Assembly: GCA_963585895.1 (NCBI GenBank)
Contig: OY757912.1
Span: 84,018,813-84,082,812 of the forward strand
Source of the DNA: Sepioteuthis lessoniana
Taxonomy: Eukaryota; Mollusca; Cephalopoda; Myopsida; Loliginidae
Direction of reading: 5' to 3'
Length of the DNA: 64,000 bases
The stretch's first letter is position 1, and every line of letters starts with the position of its first letter. The translations under genes and the position numbers were made by a program. Shown here in pieces: positions 55,549 to 64,000 of this stretch. The notes beneath the pieces were generated by a model. That model saw only the letters and a program-made list of their open reading frames with translations, searched no databases and was not told where the DNA came from.

Positions 55549-56384
55549 TTGGACTCTTAACTTTATTTTGAAAATCCCCAAACTTTTAAAATTTTAGCAA
55601 TGAGTTCTAACAATGTAAGTATAATGCTAAACTTTACCTTTCCTTTGTGTCTTTCAAGTTACCTAAACTGAATCCTTATCTTTTCGCTTAACTATATAAA
55701 GTTGATATCTAATTGAAAATTTCTTTGTTATCATCTTGTCCTTATGACCTGAAAATCAAAACTTGAAAAAAATTGTGTTATGTTTATATATGTTGTATGA
55801 CCATAATCAACAGATTAGCTTAAAAGTCCTTACAAAAGTATACTTCTGTTTTTATCCTGTGTTCATTACTGCACTAAAAAAAAAGGAAAGTATAAATCTG
55901 TGATCAGTTTTATTCAAGTTAAAATCCTGCCTATAATACTGGTTTTGATCTAGTTAAATAAATTAGCTATTCTTAACTTAAATTGAAAGGCTTATCGATT
56001 TTAAATTTGTGGAAAGTATTTTAAAAACTTTGCATTTTTCTTCTTAAAAATTACATTATATGAAAAGAAATCTTAATATCAACATATATCTAAATATATC
56101 TGAAGAGTTTATTTATCTACAGTGTGAATCTTGACATAAGACTGCGTGTGAAAAATGACCTGAAATATTTTAAGATATAAATTAAGAAATGGTATTTTAT
56201 TTTTCAAGTTTAAAATAACGGAAAATTCTATGTCTAATATACCATCTGAATAGTCCACATTTACCCCTGAATAGTTATATAGTTTTATTTATTGACTGGG
56301 AATTGTACAAGAAGCTATAATTTGATCATTCTGACAAATGGTTCATGCACAAACAGGACTCTGTGCTAGAAAATCCAATGTGCA
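55549..56384. other. Unassigned AT-rich stretch
   Basis: No supported feature. Confidence 0.35.
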
Positions 56385-56835
56385 AAAATTCTCTGGGATG
56401 TTGAGATGTAAACAGATTACTTCATCAAGACCAGAAGATCAGACCTACTTTCAATTATCAAGAAGAACAGAACTTGACCAGTAGTTGATTTTGTTGTTCT
56501 GGCAGATTACAGAGTGAAAAACTGGAGAAATACCTCAACCTAGCCAAAGAACTGAAAAAGTTGTGGAATATGAAAGTTATGGTAATAGCATTTATAGTTG
56601 GAGCCCTTAAAACAGTCCCTAAGAATCTAGAAATAAGATCATATTTACCACCCCCTCCGCTCAGGCAGGATATGACACAAGGTCAATTTTTTTAAGCGGA
56701 GAAATGAGATTGGAACCACTGGATATTAGAGGAAGAATTGAAACCATCCAGACCACAGCACTATCAAAATTGGCTAGGATACTTCAAAGATTCCTGGAGA
56801 TTAGCTGTCACTCAAACTTTAGTGAAAGACCACCT
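56385..56835 (+). mobile_element. RLE-LINE 3' fragment with a SINE-B scrap inside
   Basis: AAAATTCTCTGGGATGTTGA (LWDVEM), TRRSDLLSIIKKNRT (RPD region with P to S), AFIVGALKTVPKNLE, then after an insert the YSQ-like and RFLEISCHSNFSERPPV end. 56650-56700 is a minus-strand SINE-B 3' scrap (CCCTCCGCTCAGGCAGGATA, TGACACAAGGTCAATT), bounded by AAATAAGAT and AAATGAGAT. Confidence 0.72.
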
Positions 56836-56983
56836 GTTACAGCTTGTATACAAAAACTCACTGAGAATGAATTATAATCATAATTTTTGTTATCAGAAGA
56901 ATCCATATATAGTGATTGGCATTTTAGAGAAAAATGTTTCTCACACATACACATATATATACATATATATAAATAAGTTAGTA

Positions 56984-57210
56984 AGTTAGCCAACTGTAGT
57001 CAAGGGCGACATGAAGGCTCCCTTTTCAATAGCTACTACACCAAGGTGTAGAGGAGGGTGCTACTCCTTTCCCTGGAATGCTCCACTTACCTTTGATCCA
57101 TATCTTATAATGCTGAGTGTTAAGCAAGGAGGTGTCAAGTACCATTTTTTGAGTCTTTGGCATGTCTTAATCTGAGATCAAACCTGTTCTCCTGAACAAT
57201 TATTGAACAA
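56984..57210 (-). mobile_element. SINE-C copy
   Basis: GTTAGCCAACTGTAGTCAAG, GGAGGGTGCTACTCCTTTCC, TATCTTATAATGCTGAGTGT. The head is decayed. Confidence 0.82.
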
Positions 57211-58394
57211 CTTAACAACATGCTAGGTGTTTTGAACTGCAGGATGAATATATGGAATAGTATGTACGTTTCATGACTTATTATCTCTCTGGTTGGGCCA
57301 AGAACATTTCAGCAGCCTTCATATATATATATATATGCACCCACATACACATTGTATTTCTATATAAGTAGCTGATTGTTTCTATATAATCAAAAAGATG
57401 AACAACGAGGTGGATGTGTACAGGAGCACATATTTTGCAATATTTGTATTGTTCTTTCTGTTTATTATTTTAATTTTTGTTTTAGTTTTCCTCATAGATT
57501 GGAAAGGCACAGCTTTCAAAATGTAAATTGCAGTTCTGCACAACTTAATTTGAAAACTGTGACAAACACTGATAAGTTCTGGCCAGGAGGAACAAAACCC
57601 ATGGTCGAATGTCATTAAGTAAATTTGATTTAAATCTTTTTGAAAATTTCTCTTCAGTTATTTTCTTTGCCATTTTGTCATTCAAGATAAGTTTATTTTG
57701 GTTACATATACAGAGAGAGAGAAAGAGAGACAGTTAGTTTGCTATGATAGTTATAGATTGTTTTGTTTTCTTTTTTAATTTTGTTTTAGGGCCATTTTAA
57801 ATTTGTATAAAAATGCAAAAAATAAATAAGTGAATAAATAAACAGTAGATATAAGGAATCTTTCAAGAATTCCCAGGACTTTGGTGACTTTTGCTAATTT
57901 CTAACTTGAATACACTCAGTTCTACATATAAGCATTCATTTTTACGAACAATAATAATGATATGACATAGACAGATTCTATGTATCAAGAAAAGAAGGAT
58001 GAACAGACCTCTCTAGTATTGATTTGAGGAATATACAAAAAAGGACAAAGACTGATTACAGCAGCCAGTAGCAGTAATATCAACTGAGATAATTTAGAGA
58101 CCAACAGAAAAGCAACAAATAGAAACTGGAGGAAAAATGAACTGTACAGATACTTTAAGCTATGAGCTAAGGAAATTGCACAGAAGATGATTTGAACATG
58201 ACTGAGAAGGGGTAACTTGGAGAGAGAAACTGAAACTCTTTTAATAGCAGCATAAAATAATGCCATAAGAATCAAGTGTATCAAAGCAAAAGAATAACAA
58301 GTGTTTGGTGATGAGATGAAAGAAATGAAATGATTAATCACATAATAAGTGAATGCAGAAAACTGTCATAGAAGGAATTTGAGATTACTCATGA
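57211..58394. other. Unassigned stretch
   Basis: Short (AT)n at 57321 and (GA)n at 57711-57730. Frames at 57376-57618 and 57985-58341 (Leu/Ser-rich, minus) carry no recognised motif. Confidence 0.35.
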
Positions 58395-58690
58395 TTGGGT
58401 GGGAAAGGTAATCCACTGGGAATTGAGCAATGGTAATGAAGAGGTACTTCACACTCCTTAAAACTCCAGAATTCCAGCAGCCTCAACATCAGATTGTTTA
58501 GTCTCATATTCAGAACATTTGTTCGAGGGGGTCTTACCTCTCTGCAGAGATGCAATTGGTGTATTATTACAGCCCCAGCCAACTTGGCTAAAGATATAGT
58601 TGAGTGTCATACCCAGGATAACCCTTTTGTTTCGGAGGTCTTATCCCTCAGTAGAGGATACAGTTGGTGTGTTCTAAACCCTGTTGTAGA
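58395..58690 (-). mobile_element. HP1/HP2 head region, reversed
   Basis: GGGAATTGAGCAATGGTAAT, AGATTGTTTAGTCTCATATT, CTCTGCAGAGATGCAATTGG, CCCCAGCCAACTTGGCT. Then a second related scrap, GAGTGTCATACCCAGGATAA and GATACAGTTGGTGTGTTCTA. Confidence 0.72.
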
Positions 58691-58762
58691 ATTTACATGT
58701 CAACGAGAAGAAGTACCTGTTTATGCCAGGTGATAAGTTAAGATTTCTTCTTACTGATGATG

Positions 58763-59195
58763 ACCAAGTAGTCTAAGGCTGTAGAATACACTGACTGCAT
58801 CTCTGCCCTGGATATGACACTAAACAATCTGATGGTGAGGTTTCAGTAATGTTTGAGCTTTGGGGAATGCAGAGTACCCATCATTGCCCTTGCTCTCATG
58901 TCCACTCTGACCTCAGAGTGGTTGCACCTGATAGGGTCCTATCTATGGGTTAAATAGAACCAAACTATGTACTTATGCTAAATTGAATTGTTTGAAATAG
59001 AACTGTTTTTACATTTAACTATGTATTCGTATTAGATATAAGTGAAATCATTTAACTGTTTGAAAAAAAAAAAAGCTCAGGTTCATTTTAAAATATTAAT
59101 CATGTATTATATATTTATGTATAAAAAGGAATTAACATTAAATAACCTACAATGGTTAATGTGCCATGAAACCAAATCAAACCAAACCAAATTCT
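58763..59195 (+). mobile_element. HP1 copy, short
   Basis: GGCTGTAGAATACACTGACT, GATATGACACTAAACAATC, GGGTCCTATCTATGGGTTAA, ATTAAATAACCTACAATGG, TAATGTGCCATGAAACC. Head-to-head with the reversed copy to its left. Confidence 0.8.
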
Positions 59196-59239
59196 TGCTG
59201 ATGATAAAATGGTAAATATTATTTTCATCATTCTCAGGA

Positions 59240-60010
59240 TACCCTTTTTTTCTGTGTGAGGTTTCCTAACCCTTTGCAGAGGATACTCAGCATATTCCAA
59301 CCCCTGCTGACAAGATTAGAGTGGACCTGAGCGTAATGGCAACTTAAAGTTGACTCTGCACTCCTTAGAGTTCCAGAACTAGGACCTCACCACCAAATGC
59401 AGTTTAGTGTCATATCCAGGACATGCCTTTTGTGGCTCAGTCAGCTGGGGTTGTAAAATACACCAATTGCATCTCTGCGCAGGGATTAGACTCCCCCAAT
59501 GAGTGTCCTGAATATAACACTAAACAATCTAATGGTAAGGCTCCAGTAATACTGGAGCTTTGGGGAATGTAGAGTACCCCTTTATTGCCATTGCTCCCAG
59601 GTCAACTTTAGCTCGGAGTGGTAGCACCAGATAGGGCCCTATCCATGGGATAAATAGAACTAAACTGTATGCTTATACTAAACTGAATTGATTGAAATAG
59701 AACTGTTTTGGTATTTAAACTTTGTGCTTATGCTAAACTGAATTGTTTGAAATAGAACTGTTTTTGACATTGAAACTGCATACTTATGCTAAACTGAACT
59801 GTTTGAAATAGAACTGTTTTTAAATAGTACTAAACAAAAACTATACTTATACTAAACTGAATTGTTTGAAATTTAATTTGGTGTTAAATGAGCTGAAAAG
59901 GGTTGATATACTGTAAAACAAAACAACCAACCAATACCCCTTTTTGAGGGGAGGGTCTTACCCTTCTGTATAGATTATAGTCAGTCTATGAAGCCCCACT
60001 GACATGGCTA
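59240..60010 (-). mobile_element. Reversed HP1/HP2 copy, interrupted
   Basis: Pieces at 59240-59300 (CCCTTTGCAGAGGATACTCA) and 59310-59436 (AGAGTGGACCTGAGCGTAAT, CAGTTTAGTGTCATATCCAG). After the insertion at 59437-59936 it resumes as 59937-60010 (GAGGGGAGGGTCTTACCCTT, GAAGCCCCACTGACATGGCT). Confidence 0.68.
59437..59936 (+). mobile_element. HP1 copy, complete, inserted in a reversed one
   Basis: Head GGCTCAGTCAGCTGGGGTTG, GAGTGTCCTGAATATAACAC, GGTAGCACCAGATAGGGCCC, four CTAAACTGAATTGTTTGAAA units, tail GGTGTTAAATGAGCTGAAAA and GGGTTGATATACTG. Confidence 0.83.
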
Positions 60011-60756
60011 AAAATGTTTTTTTTTATTGTTTTACTCTAGAAACAAAGTGCTGCAGATTTTTGCACATGTTACAAAAGCTGTCACCCTTCCTTTGCATCA
60101 TAATACAATTGCCTGTATTTATTTACATCAGTTGTTAAGGCCTTGCTTGTCTACCTTTAGTTCTAATGTTAAGTCGTAATTAGATGACAGGGTTATAGGT
60201 TCTCAGTTGAATGATATATCACCCAGAGGGCCAAGTATTTGAAAAAGGACAAAGATAGAGCTTTAGGGTCTTATAATATCACTTTATTTATTTGTTTATT
60301 TATTTATCTGATAGTGCGTTCACTGAAACAATGAAATAAATCTTGTAAATTCCTATTGAGGCTTTGGGAAGCAAAGATTTCTGCCAAATGATCAATGTTA
60401 GTAGAATTATTGCTACATGCTGGATCATTAATCTTTTCAGCCAATTGAAAGACAGGATCATTTATTCAGGTTTTGCCATTGTCAACTAACCCTTTTTTTT
60501 TCTAGTGTTTTTCTTTGTAATTTAGTTTATCTTATTAAGTTGAATGTCCCTGCCTTCCTCGGTTACTGGCCGCTTTTAGAGAAGATATTACATCTAACAG
60601 ATCTCCTCTTGCATACTAATTCTGACTATGCAGTATATTCAATTTTTATTTTGTATAAGAGGAATATAATAGCTACAGCAATAATGATATTAACAACAAC
60701 AGTAATTCATTAATGTCATTTTAAACAACAATGATATAAAAGTATGTATTCACTCA
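60011..60756. other. Unassigned stretch
   Basis: No supported gene or repeat; a (TTTA)n run at 60288-60306. Confidence 0.35.
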
Positions 60757-60850
60757 ACTTCTCCACCATGGATAGGATATGACACAAGGCCAATTTTTTC
60801 AGTGGAGTAGCTCTGATTTGAATTACAGCTGTGTTTTAAAAAGTTTAAAA
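60757..60850 (-). mobile_element. SINE-B 3' scrap
   Basis: CCACCATGGATAGGATATGA, CACAAGGCCAATTTTTTCAG, TGGAGTAGCTCTGATTTG. Confidence 0.65.
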
Positions 60851-60879
60851 ACTAAAGCTGTATTTTCCAATACAGAGAT

Positions 60880-61020
60880 TAGCTATAAATGAAACATTAA
60901 TTTTCTTCAAAATAGTCCCCTTGACATTCAACACATTTTTTCCAGTGAGTTTTTCATTGGTCCAAATATCTCTGAAATTTCTATTTTGACATGATGTGAA
61001 GCTGTGTCATTAGATTTTTT
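60880..61020 (-). mobile_element. Mariner-like C-terminal scrap
   Basis: The minus strand reads EKLTGKNVLNVKGTILKKIN with flanking FIANLCIGKYS, resembling the end of a mariner-type transposase (CVELKGDYFE position). It is short, so uncertain. Confidence 0.35.
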
Positions 61021-61035
61021 AAAAAGTACATGTAT

Positions 61036-61318
61036 TACCCAATCCCTCAGCTATGAGCTGGATATGATACAATGTCAATCTTACATGGAGTAAGCTGATT
61101 TGAATTCAGCATTTTTCTTCTCCTAGACTGGTTACCTTACCAAGATTAAAGAAACCAGTCTGCCCTACTATTTACCCATAACTAAAGGAAGAAGAGATGG
61201 ATTTCTGCTTTTCTGAAAGGCTTTAGAGCAAAGTGAAATGTAAATAGCCTCACCTAGGATTTCAAAGCGACTTGTCAGGTCTATTTCCTAAGATGGTAAC
61301 TGTTAGGACACAGTGCCT
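61036..61318 (-). mobile_element. SINE-B copy
   Basis: GAGCTGGATATGATACAATG, GATTTGAATTCAGCATTTTT, TTCTCCTAGACTGGTTACC, ATTTACCCATAACTAAAGG, CCTAAGATGGTAACTGTTAG. Near full length, diverged. Confidence 0.78.
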
Positions 61319-61460
61319 CATAACAATAATATAGAAGTAGACATTTCAAAAAATTTAAATTCCTTAGATGAAATATTTACATTGTTATTATTATCATGTA
61401 TGTGCAAAAATTCCCAGCACACTTTTAAGAAAATGTGAGACTGACTTGAAAAACTAATTC

Positions 61461-61482
61461 TTTTTTTTTTTTTTTTTTTTTT
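61461..61482. repeat. Poly-T run
   Basis: About 22 uninterrupted T. Confidence 0.95.
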
Positions 61483-61581
61483 TGCTGGAATCTTTTGCAA
61501 ACTATTTCATGCTATTATTTCTGATCCAAGTTACTTAATGGTTATAAGACATAAAAATGATCTGAGCATTATGTTAAAAAT

Positions 61582-62203
61582 ACTATCACATTTTTTATTA
61601 CTTTTTGAATATCTTAATACTATCACATCTGTTATTACTTTTTGAATATCTTAATACTATCACATCTGTTATTACTTTTTGAATATCTTAATACTATCAC
61701 ATCTGTTATTACTTTTTGAATATCTTAATACTATCACATCTGTTATTACTTTTTGAATATCTTAATACTATCACATCTGTTATTACTTTTTGAATATCTT
61801 AATACTATAACATCTGTTGGACTCCTTCCCATGGACGAGCAAAGGCAGAATGACCAGCTAGAACCTACATACAGCAGCTCTGTGCAGATACGGGATGTAA
61901 CCCTGAAGACCTGCCGTAAGCAATGGACAATAGAGAAGGGTGGCAAGAAAGGGTCAGGGATATCTGGGCTGAAGGCCTGACATGATGATGATGAATACTA
62001 TCACATCTGTTATTACTTTTTGAATATCTTAATAATATCACATCTGTTATTATTTTTTGAATATCTTGATACTATCACATCTGTTATTATTTTTTGAATA
62101 TCTTGATACTATCACATCTGTTATTATTTTTTGAATATCTTGATACTATCACATCTGTTATTACTTTTTGAATATCTTAATAATATCACATCTGTTATTA
62201 CTA
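61582..62203. repeat. 37-bp tandem array, about 12 units
   Basis: The unit ACTATCACATCTGTTATTAC then TTTTTGAATATCTTAAT repeats with very high identity. Six units lie left of an inserted RTE tail and about six right of it. Right-hand units share variants (TATTTTTTGAATATCTTGAT), showing amplification of sub-blocks. There are no unique spacers, so it is a satellite-like array and not CRISPR. Confidence 0.93.
61819..61993 (+). mobile_element. RTE LINE tail inserted in the 37-bp array
   Basis: GGACTCCTTCCCATGGACGA, CATACAGCAGCTCTGTGCAG, ACGGGATGTAACCCTGAAGA, then CATGATGATGATG. The 18-bp target duplication AATACTATAACATCTGTT (61801-61818) and AATACTATCACATCTGTT (61994-62011) is one array segment. 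Confidence 0.92.
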
Positions 62204-62235
62204 CTAGATGCAAACAATCAAAAAAAGGAAGAATA

Positions 62236-62330
62236 TATGTATTTATCTAACCCCCTTCACCATGGACAGGATGTGATGCAAGATTAGTTTTTAATTGGAG
62301 TACAGCTGGTTTGAATTCAGAGTTTTCAGT
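62236..62330 (-). mobile_element. SINE-B 3' scrap
   Basis: CTTCACCATGGACAGGATGT, GGAGTACAGCTGGTTTGAAT, TCAGAGTTTTCAGTTAG. Confidence 0.7.
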
Positions 62331-62595
62331 TAGTATATAAGAATAATATTATGCAATATAATATTATATCTGCAACTCATTAAAATACATTGAATAAATC
62401 AAACAGATAAATTAAACTACAAAAAATTATATTTTACACATTTAAAACTTCATGATAATATTATTCATAAAAGTAATTATTTTAGTCTTCTGATGTTCTT
62501 CAATGTTGGATTGCACAATTCTAACATTAAAAAATATATAAAAATAAATTCTAGAATTTAAACTATGGAAAATCTTGAGGATTTGTAAATAAGGG

Positions 62596-62930
62596 TTGAT
62601 ATTCTTATTCATTATTTTTTCCTTTTTTCTTTGTGTTCACCTTTTCATCTATCTTTCCTTTTGTTCTTTTTCTTTTTCTTTCATTCATTTATTTAATTTT
62701 TTCCCCACTCTCCTATCTATCTTTCTTTTTCTTTCATTCACTTGGTTTTTTTCTTCTTTCTTTGTTTTTCCCTCTTTTCTTTTTCCTATTCCATTCTCAT
62801 TTTTTCTTTTTCCACTCTTTTATCTTCTCTTGTGTTCTTTTTCTCTTTCTCTTTCAATTCTTCATTCTTTCCTTCTTTCAAATATCTCCATTTTCTCTCT
62901 TTTACTTTTTATAAATATTCTTTTTTTGAA
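62596..62930. repeat. Pyrimidine-rich low-complexity tract
   Basis: About 335 bp of T/C-rich sequence with TTTCATTC and CTATCTTTCTTTTTC motifs. The Phe/Leu/Ser frames in all three plus phases are artefacts. Confidence 0.9.
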
Positions 62931-63385
62931 AATAAATAATATCATTTTGAAAAGTAGAAAGTGATAGAATCAAAAATCCATTTAGAATAATGACCTAACC
63001 ACACAACACCAACAGGTTTCATGTTTAAAGTAGTATAAAAAGACTTAGAAGTTAAAACAAACTTTCCTTATCATTGTATAAACATTAAAAGGTACATAAT
63101 TTAGTTGTTAAATTGAAAATTGATCCATATATTTTTTCAAAATTTTTCTACCATCTGGGAAAACATACCGAATGATAAGCTGTCACTAAAGTTAAACAAT
63201 ATTCTTCCGAAGTAGTATTAGGTGGTTAAACTATTCAAGAATTTTAACGGCTATGATTAAAAAGTAAAAGAAAAGGTGCCTTCCTTTAAATAATCAGTTT
63301 TGCAGAAATAAAACCTGTGCTTCTCATAATAATTATTACTATACTAGCAGAGTTCCCTTTATAAATTAAAGGATTATTTACATAT
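62931..63385. other. Unassigned AT-rich stretch
   Basis: No feature recognised. Confidence 0.35.
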
Positions 63386-64000
63386 GGAAAGAAAGAAAGT
63401 TATAATGAGAGAAAAAGAGGGGAAAGTTGTACTGAGACAAAGACAAAGTTATTATGAGAAAAGAAAAGAAAGTTATAATAAGAGAAAAGAAAAGAAAGTC
63501 AAAATAAAAGAAGAAAGAAAGAAAGTTATAAGAGAAGAGAAAAGAAAGTTATAATGAAAGGTAAAAGAAAGTTATAATAAGAAAAGAGAAGAGAAAGTTA
63601 TAATGAGAGAAAAGGAAAGAAGTCATCATGAGAGGAAAAAGAAAGAAAGTTATAATAAGACTAGTGAAGAGAAAAGAAAATCAGAATGAGAAAAGAGAAA
63701 AGAAAAAAAGAAAGTTATAAGAGAAGAGAAAAGAAAATCAGAATGAGAGAAGAGAAAAGAAAGTTATAAGAGAAGAGAAAAGAAAATCATAATGAGAAAA
63801 GAGAAAGGAAAAAAAGAAAGATATAAGAGAAGAGAAAAGAAAATCAGAATGAGAAAAGAGAAAAGAAAAAAAGAAAGTTATAAGAGAAGAGAAAAGAAAA
63901 TCAGAATGAGAGAAGAGAAAAGAAAGTTATAAGAGAAGAGAAAAGAAAGTTATAAGAGAAGAGAAAAGAAAATCAGAATGAGAGAAGAGAAAAGAAAAAA
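63386..64000. repeat. Purine-rich minisatellite running off the window
   Basis: Higher-order mix of GAGAAGAGAAAAGAAA, ATCAGAATGAGA and AAAGTTATAAGA modules. Marker GTTATAAG recurs at spacings of 49, 57, 57, 49 and 23 bp between 63714 and 63949. The array continues past 64000. Confidence 0.9.

Noticed and set aside
61582-62203. Regularly repeated 37-bp units resembling a CRISPR array
   Set aside because: Units are contiguous with no unique spacers, and the context is eukaryotic.
62596-62964. Phe/Leu/Ser-rich frames that look like membrane proteins
   Set aside because: All three plus frames are open because the tract is T/C-rich and lacks stop codons; there is no domain.

Overview
The window looks like repeat-dense, AT-rich intergenic or intronic DNA of an animal, most likely a cephalopod mollusc of octopus type. 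That is inference. It rests on three things: several tRNA-derived SINE families, RTE-clade LINEs ending in (ATG)n, and mariner elements, with abundant (TA)n/(CA)n microsatellites. Octopus genomes are known for tRNA-derived SINEs and RTE LINEs. No confident host protein-coding gene, rRNA or true tRNA gene was found. Almost every open frame longer than 60 codons lies in a transposon relic or a low-complexity tract.

Names used here: RTE = LINE with an APE-type endonuclease, a YADD reverse transcriptase and an (ATG)n tail. RLE-LINE = non-LTR element known only from 3' fragments, with an RPD endonuclease motif followed by a VVGALGTV motif. SINE-A, SINE-B and SINE-C = three families with tRNA-like heads. 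HP1 and HP2 = two longer SINE-like families that end in a small hairpin, which SINE-A shares. The names are local working labels.

Layout. 0-10 kb: RLE-LINE fragments, a 2.2-kb minus-strand RTE copy (2.3-4.55 kb) and a well-preserved 5'-truncated RTE (8.08-9.03 kb). 10-20 kb: a foldback element with a tRNA-like core, a decayed mariner, HP1, a 117-bp tandem array, nested SINEs, a 34-bp minisatellite, an inverted SINE-C pair and one candidate exon. 20-30 kb: two mariner deletion derivatives and the longest RTE copy (26.6-29.4 kb), which is interrupted by a solo LTR and a SINE; a second solo LTR follows. 30-45 kb: an LTR-element end, SINEs, HP1/HP2 copies (one split exactly by a mariner, one split by an RTE) and another mariner relic. 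45-60 kb: microsatellites, a triple nest (chimeric SINE in HP1 in HP2), a mariner-like transposase C-terminus, and head-to-head HP1/HP2 pairs. 60-64 kb: SINE-B fragments, a 37-bp tandem array split by an RTE tail, a pyrimidine-rich tract and a purine-rich minisatellite that runs off the end.

The parts do not form a pathway; they record successive insertions. The most informative points are the target-site duplications and nestings that order events, a 3' hairpin shared by SINE-A, HP1 and HP2 that shows compensatory change, modular exchange between SINE-A and SINE-B, and inverted SINE pairs able to fold into long double-stranded RNA.
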